Assembly (NCBI GenBank): GCA_021234155.1
Contig: JAJEKV010000180.1
Span: forward strand, 250,001-314,000
Length of the DNA stretch: 64,000 nt
Reading direction: 5' to 3'
DNA from: Isoetes taiwanensis
Taxonomy: Eukaryota; Streptophyta; Lycopodiopsida; Isoetales; Isoetaceae
Below, one piece after another: positions 58,180 through 64,000 of this stretch. A model generated the notes under the pieces. The model was given only the letters and a program-made list of their open reading frames with translations. It was not told where the DNA came from and searched no databases. The translations under genes and the position numbers were made by a program. Every line of letters starts with the position of its first letter. The stretch's first letter is position 1.

Positions 58180-58250
<71 letters not shown>
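58179..58250. repeat. (ACGC)n(AC)n microsatellite
   Basis: About 43 bp of CACG units followed by about 28 bp of CA units and an A run. A pure alternating purine-pyrimidine tract. The ORFs through it (HARTHART, CVCVCVCV) are artefacts. Confidence 0.95.
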
Positions 58251-58255
<5 letters not shown>

Positions 58256-59460
58256 AAGAATTTAGCTTCGGCGGAGCCGGCGCCCTATGCACCCCTAAGG
58301 GTCGGACTCAAGTGTGTGATGTGTAGAGCGAGCATTGATCGCATGTATTAAGATATATACGGGGGTGAAAACTTTGATCTGATATATCTTCTTTGGCTTT
58401 TTCTTTGCTAGATTTCTCTCACCTGTGATATTTCCTCGTGAAGTTGATTCCTTTATTTTTGTTGAAGGTCAAACCACTGGTCAATTATTTGGTCAATTCC
58501 CTAGGCAAACTCTCGTTCAAGTTCTAGTGAAAGACCAGATGCATGATATTCAGCTTATTAAGATTGTATACGATTGCATGTATTATGCAAAACTAGGATT
58601 GGTGTCTTTTCAAACATCGATTGGGCTAGGTTAGCAACTTAAAGACGTTGCTATGGGCCCCTTGTTAGTAACAAAACAACTTAGCGGTCACTGCCATGTG
58701 CAAGTCTGGTATCTAATGTCCATGTTATCACGTTGACCTTAAATGTGGTTCTTCACTAAACTGTTAGGATTTCCAGTCATAAGGCTCCAATGGCTAACCT
58801 AGTCTTCCTTGATAGTTAAATGTGACAGTTTAGACTTGTATGTGGGCTGGTTCAAAGGTGTTCATTGGCATATATTTCTTGTCCTTGATTTTGTAATATA
58901 GTATGTTTTTATATTGGTCTAGAAAGGATTTGCTTTCTCACATTGTACTGTATGAAAAGTACAACTCCATAACATAAAGTGTAAACTTATAGTTCTTGTT
59001 TTCCTGGTAGTGCAAATGGTATTACTATACCCAAGTTTTAACTTTGAAATACTTGAAGCAATAAATCAAATGCGATGTGCTCATTTGTATTCTAAGCAAT
59101 CAAAGCATTGGGCGAAGTTGCCTACATAACGAATTCAGATGGAGAGTCTGGAGTTCTTTTAGCAATGGGTGGGATAGCTTGCTATCCGAGCATCTAGTGC
59201 CATTTTATTATTGCTTAGGTAACGTATAAATGTTAAGGTGAACCACACTATTGTCGATAAATATTTGGCATCCTAGGAATTGATGGCCTGGTGGTGTATT
59301 GTTCATCTGTCAACAACGAGGATCATTGCCTAGCTGGGTCTCGTCGTTGTTGTCATGGATAGGATATTTTTTATTGCTTTTGTGCATCTATGGAAGGCTG
59401 TGGTGTTGGGTCTTGCTTGTGGTTTATTGGCAACAACAATGGCGTTGAAAGAATTTGGCA
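58251..59460. other. No recognised gene
   Basis: A short GC-rich patch at 58270-58310 (CGGAGCCGGCGCCCTATGCA) follows the microsatellite. The rest is AT-rich, with chance ORFs such as 58425-58634 and 59355-59591. Confidence 0.45.
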
Positions 59461-59515
59461 GTGCCGATTGGCCTCAGTGGACGATAAAAAATCATTCTCA
59501 TTCTCATTATTATAT
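59461..59515 (+). mobile_element. LINE-type 3' tail fragment with (TTCTCA)n
   Basis: GCCGATTGGCCTCAGTGGAC followed by GATAAAAAATCA and (TTCTCA)n. It equals the tail at 52630-52660 but with another microsatellite. Only about 35 bp of the shared block is present; the DNA upstream does not match the other copies. Confidence 0.7.
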
Positions 59516-61207
59516 ACTAATGAAGCGAGCACCATTATTACATACTAACAAAGCGAGAGAGTCGAGAAGGGTTAGACCTAGTTTCATATAATATCTGTAG
59601 AGCAGTATGAGGGTAATTATTGCATTTGTAAATGTCCGTCATCTATGTTCTTATGGTAGGTCGATGGTTTTTCTTCTTATGCCTTTTACGTTATTGAGCA
59701 TTCAATACAGTGAGGAAGAAATGTCGTTATATGTTGGATTCACATTTTATTTTGAAAGTTCTTTTTTTGCAAGAACATGTCAAAAATCTACATGGTGAAT
59801 ATGTTGTCCCGGTACTATCTTCTGAACACGAGGCAAAGTTGAAATCATGTCGATATAAGCTTATGACGACTCAGTTGGAGCAATAATTGACACTAACTGG
59901 CATGTGTTCCATCCAACATTTCTGATTAAGATTGGATCTACTGCGTTTCTACTTGATCAATTCTTTCATATTAGAATATATGATTATATCAATTCCGCTA
60001 TAACCAAGCTGCTCATAATGCTCACATCACTGCAGGGTATGCCATCACCAGATTGGTTCAAATTTAAATAAGGGACCTCTGTACAATTCAACAAATCATA
60101 TGGAAATTCGTCTGTCAAAAAATTGTACCCAAATCAAGGTTCCCTTTTCAACTCTATCAGAATATTTTTTTCTTAAATCCCCTGTTCCGGGAAAAGCCAC
60201 ACCTATGATAAAGCCTGGCCGAAACTGGCTGTTCAGAGTGTTGAAGATAGTGATCTGGCATCCAACAGGGATGCAGATCTGGAAGTGCCAGCAGAGCAAT
60301 CCGGGTGAAACGCCATAGACATACTGCTTCATATTATATTTGTTCATTGCATATTTATGAACAGCCACGATGGGGGCTTTTCCCATCCTCGTTGAATAGA
60401 TTCATCTCCCAGTTTTCCTGATTATTCACACAGAGCCCTATAAGCTTGATTCTAGGCTACCTCAATGCGTTCGAAACATCAAGTCCTAGAAGAAACAAAG
60501 CATGCAATTCTGATGTCGCATGCAATCTTGGAGCCTCCGAATCAAGCCTATCGGCCTTAGAGATACTTCTTGTTGCAGCAGGAGATACTTTCGATTGTAG
60601 TTTTCATTCCAATTTGGCTCAATACTGTGCTTAAATTGGACTTGGAGAAGAACCCACAAAAAACGAATCGATACGGCTCATACTGTGCAGAATCCGATGC
60701 AGCTCATACAAAAATCTTGAGGCTGGCCCTGTGCATTGAAATATCAAATCTCTGAATTTGAGAGTTTCTCTTTAGCAAGCGCATAAGATTCTTGAATCCA
60801 TCCACGAGTTTCGTGGCCAAAAAATCTGAACAAAAACTCTTTGACGAAGTGCAACCAATTTGCGAATTTGACACTCTGATCCCTCAGAAAGAATGAGTCG
60901 GATTCTTCGGAAACGATGAGATTCTTAAGCAAATTTACCCTGGGCAGTGGTAATTTGCCCACAAATGTATCTTGAAATCAATCCCCAAATCCAAATTTGC
61001 GGTGATGGATGGTAGCCGAATTTGATAGAATGATTGTGCAACACTGATCAATCGCAACAATGCACAAATTTGCGGAGTTGAGACCTCAAATTTAAGCAGT
61101 AAAATCTGCCGAAATTTTGCTCAAAATTTGATCAATTTTTTTACCTTAACGGATATACAAATTTTTAGAATTTGCATCCAATTTAGTGCTGGACGTGTGA
61201 TTGAGCT
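59516..61207. other. No recognised gene
   Basis: ORFs on both strands of up to 96 codons, for example - at 60096-60386, without motifs. At 59510-59570 a ~30 bp unit with ATTATTA(T/C)ATACTAA is tandemly duplicated. Sequences from about 60440 may already belong to the next LTR, but its start was not found. Confidence 0.4.
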
Positions 61208-61627
61208 ATGATCGATCCGGCAACTCTAATTTTGTGTCAGGCCGGCTTTGGCTCTTGCTCTGAGGGCTGCAAATCAGAGGTTCACTCTAAATCGAATTCA
61301 CGTTTTATGCTGTTAAGATCTAACTTCCAATCCTTTCTCTATTTGTGTATACTCTTCTCGTTCCGACATGCTTTCAATACCCAGAACCCAAGCTTGCACA
61401 TGTAAGAAGGCGGATCGAATCGAGAGAGTAGAGTCCAGGTATCCTGAAGCCAATTTGAGAGGTGTGATCGGTTTCATATAAGGGATGTCATATTAATCTT
61501 GCCATTGTTAGCATATTGGAATATTCTGCTCATACTTTGTATATATATTCGTAATGGTAATACATTCATTAGTTCTTGCTTCTTACTGTTTAACCGCTCC
61601 TTTCCGCTCCTTTCTTGGTCTTTGATA

Positions 61628-61638
61628 TGGTATCAGAG
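61628..61638 (+). promoter_or_regulatory. Primer binding site, initiator tRNA-Met type
   Basis: TGGTATCAGAG, then TGATAC, so the match to the usual 12 bases is 11 long. Confidence 0.7.
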
Positions 61639-61747
61639 TGATACAAACGGTCTTTCCTGTCTGCAAAACTATCAAACACGGTCACCTGGAAACTCCAGAT
61701 CAAACTCTCACGGCACAACTTCTCCACCCAACCGGGCTCTGATTTGC

Positions 61748-62357
61748 AAACACGGCAAGACTAAGCTCAATTTCTTCCCAATTCTGAGAGTCTGCTAACC
61801 AGCTGGATAGCCTCTCTGGGATTCTCTAGAATTCTCTAGAACTAAGGAAGGCACTCAATTCAACAACAGATTATCAGAAGTTCTACAAAGCAATCAGGCT
61901 TTTATCACCCGCAAGCACTTCCAGACTAATCTAGCTACTCCAAGTAGCCACACATCATAAAAACAATTGCAGATCTGTGATGTCACTATGGCAGTGATCT
62001 GTGACCCCTTGTCACATTTTCGGGCCATTACTCTCTCATATGGACCCCAATTCGGAAACTAGACTCCGAGCCGGTTCCAACGAGCTAAAGGTAACTTCAA
62101 TCGGCGCGCTGGTTGCGAAGATATGTCCAACTGAAGTTTTGGTTCTATTTATAGATCTCTCTGCGACTTTAGCCTTTTTTAGCAGGCAGTTGCCTTTTTC
62201 TTTTTTTTAAGATTTCAATAGTTCCTTTATTTTGATTGTAACTTTAGGACTTCGAACAATCAATTAAAGTTACCAAATATTTAACTAAAAACCCTTGCCT
62301 CTGTGTTTGTCTCTGCAAATCCTTCCTCTGAGCCACGCCCCCAAGCTAGTGCCGTAT
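61748..62357 (+). repeat. Leader direct repeat copy 1
   Basis: 610 bp starting AAACACGGCAAGACTAAGCTC and ending AAGCTAGTGCCGTAT. It contains TTCTATTTATAGATC, a possible TATA box. Copy 2 at 62932-63513 is very similar but lacks about 22 bp here. Confidence 0.85.
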
Positions 62358-62931
62358 GAATTCCTTCCCTTCCCAAGGCTGATCGTCCTCGATCATCTGC
62401 CTTAGGGAAGTAACAATCTTTCCCAAAGCTAGTCAATGACTATCCGCTTTGCTGGAATAACCACCTTTCTTTCCAAGCTAGTCACCTGACTATCTCCTTT
62501 GAAAGGATTTCTTCTGGGCTAGTAAACTTACCATCTGCCCGATAATTCTAAGGGTCTGGCTTCTATGCTGCAGTCACAGTTGCCCCCTTTTAAACTCTAG
62601 AGCAACATTCATTTGTAAAAAAAACTCCTTCCTTAACTCAAATCAAAACTATGCTCAGTCAGACTAGCAATCATAAGCACACACAAACTTGTTTAGTTTA
62701 CTTATCTTTCAGATGACCAATCTGAATTCGCCCTCTATCTCTTAGGCTTCTGCCTTCTCTTTGACAACTTGGGGATGGATCTTTTTGATCATTTGCAAAG
62801 CATGCTTTTCTTGCTCCATATCTTTTAAACTTCAACTACTCAGGATAATCCTTTTCGTCTCGTGTCCTTTCTTTACTTTTCCTGCATCAAGAACAACAAC
62901 AGTTTCTTCCTTCCTTCTCTGAGAGTCTGTT
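62358..62931. other. Spacer between the two leader repeats
   Basis: Pyrimidine-rich, with CC(A/C)AAGCTAGTCA(A/C)CTGACTATC-like phrases repeated near 62420 and 62475. No ORF of note. Confidence 0.5.
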
Positions 62932-63513
62932 AAACACGGCAAGACTAAGCTCAAATTCTTCCCAATTCTGAGAGTCTGCTAACCAGCTGGATAGCCTCTC
63001 TGGGATTCTCTAGAATTCTCTAGAACTAAGGAAGGCACTCAATTCAACAATAGATTATCAGAAGTTCTACAAAGCAATCAGGCTTTTATCACCTGCAAGC
63101 ACTTCCAGACTAATCTAGCTACTCCAAGTAGCCACACATCATAAAAACAATTGCAGATCTGTGGTGTCACTATGGCAGTGATCTGTGACCCCTTGCCACG
63201 TTTTCGGCCATTACTCTCTCATACTCCGAGCCGATTCCAACGAGCTAAAGTCGCTTCAATCGGAGCCTGGTTGTGGAGATATGTCCAACTGAAGTTTCGG
63301 TTCTATTTATAGATCTCTCTGCGACTTTAGCCTTTTTTAGCAGGCAGTTGCCTTTTTCTTTTTTGAAGATTTCAATAGTTCCTTTATTTTGATTGTAACT
63401 TTAGGACTTCTAACAATCAATTAAAGTTACCAAAATTTAACTAAAAACCCTTGCCTCTGTGTTTGTCTCTGCAAATCCTTCCTCTGAGCCACGCCCCCAA
63501 GCTAGTGCCATAT
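62932..63513 (+). repeat. Leader direct repeat copy 2
   Basis: 582 bp, highly similar to copy 1, including the TTCTATTTATAGATC phrase. With two bases added at each side it would read TGTTAAACAC...ATATCA, a possible LTR-style end, but copy 1 does not share those ends. Confidence 0.85.
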
Positions 63514-63739
63514 CACAGAGCACCTGGGTGATGAATGATTCTGGGTAGGAAATAAGGCGACGGTGATTTGTGTGGTGCCAGAACTCGTTTGAGAATAGGG
63601 TAAGTCTCAGCATAGCAATTTCTTGTGAGTGTTACATCGTGTGATTCGGTTCAGGTTCTTGATTTTCGTTTTTCAACACTAGAAGAGAGGAGGGTACATG
63701 AAGTACCAAGAGCATTTCACAGGTTTTTTTTGGTAGTAC

Positions 63740-64000
63740 ATGAGCATCATGACGAATCTTAATATGGATTTCAAGCATTTTGACAAGCTAGATCGGAACA
63801 ATGCTACGGTATGGTTCTGGAAGATGCAGTCAATACTTGAAGAACGAGAAGTGTGGGATGTCGTATCAGGTGCTGAACCAAAACCTGGTGGGGAAAGCAG
63901 TGAAGATTCCAGTGATTCTGGAATGGAATCTGATGATTCAGAGGGTGAGGCTTCTTTTTTTGATTCGGCTACTTTTTTTGAATCTGCATTATTTTTTTAA
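63740..64000 (+). CDS. Copia gag N-terminus, partial or early-stopped
   Basis: The frame starts MSIMTNLNMDFKHFDKLDRN and reads ATVWFWKMQSILEEREVWDV, the classical N-terminal block of plant copia gag (F(D)..L.G.N...W...M...L....LW..V). An acidic Ser/Asp/Glu stretch (SSEDSSDSGMESDDSEGE) and a T-rich end (FFDSATFFESALFF) then lead to a TAA at the last bases. That T-rich region is unlike gag and looks like a simple-repeat insertion or expansion, so the normal UBN2 domain may continue in another frame or beyond the window. Confidence 0.75.
   Translation: MSIMTNLNMDFKHFDKLDRNNATVWFWKMQSILEEREVWDVVSGAEPKPGGESSEDSSDSGMESDDSEGEASFFDSATFFESALFF

Larger units (their letters stand above)
61208..64000 (+). 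mobile_element. 5' part of a second Ty1-copia element, cut by the window end
   Basis: A primer site TGGTATCAGAG at 61628-61638 follows an AT-rich LTR-like region. About 2.1 kb of leader contains a ~600 bp direct repeat pair, and gag starts at 63740. Protease, integrase and RT lie beyond the window. The LTR start at 61208 is only a guess. Confidence 0.6.

Noticed and set aside
58014-58351. ORFs with HARTHART and CVCVCV repeats
   Set aside because: Translation of a microsatellite.
62928-63515. LTR with TGTTA...CA ends
   Set aside because: The partner copy at 61748-62357 lacks matching terminal bases, so only a direct repeat is claimed.

Overview
The window looks like nuclear DNA of a land plant: AT-rich, full of decayed retroelements, and with genes split by canonical GT-AG introns. 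The mix of TE lineages (Ty1-copia with an initiator-Met primer site, L1-like LINEs, a second LINE lineage with microsatellite tails, tRNA-derived SINEs, a SWIM-domain MULE and a DUF7869 family protein), together with a beta-class N4/N6 DNA methyltransferase-like gene, suggests a seed-free plant such as a fern or lycophyte. That assignment is inference; no marker gene fixes the species. There are no bacterial operons, rRNA genes or CRISPR arrays, and no intact tRNA gene was recognised. Layout. 0-2.3 kb: the 3' end of an L1-type LINE, then a copia RNase H remnant between two ~450 bp direct repeats. 7.6-9.1 kb: a frameshifted DUF7869 family gene. 10.27-10.5 kb: a tRNA-derived SINE with perfect 12 bp target duplications. 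11.6-15.8 kb: a mosaic block with a ~29 bp minisatellite, a TATA promoter, an unrecognised ORF on +, a second minisatellite, a convergent MULE transposase on - with intact introns, and a copia gag fragment. 24.4-32.8 kb: a methyltransferase gene on - split by a full Ty1-copia element with LTRs of 625 and 624 bp. That copia carries three younger retroposons: a 152 bp LINE tail in gag, a SINE/LINE tail before the integrase, and a 1.5 kb L1-type LINE in the RT domain. 32.8-50.7 kb: mostly featureless AT-rich DNA with many small tandem duplications, a possible zinc-knuckle exon and a poly(A)-ended retroposon. 50.74-51.50 kb: the one host gene that looks intact, a five-exon 158-residue SHAQKYF-type MYB/SANT protein. 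52.3-56.3 kb: a truncated LINE tail and then a GC-rich decayed LINE of the same lineage. 57.8-64.0 kb: LTR and primer-site remnants, a microsatellite, and the 5' part of another copia element that runs off the window end. How the parts relate. The window is mainly a record of successive insertions rather than a pathway. The clearest history is: methyltransferase gene, then copia insertion (imperfect 5 bp target duplication), then retroposons into the copia. The two apparently functional non-TE genes are the MYB protein and, before its interruption, the methyltransferase. The LINE and SINE copies share a related 3' block ending GACGATAAAA or GACGTTAAAA followed by a different microsatellite in each copy, which suggests that one reverse-transcription machinery mobilised both.
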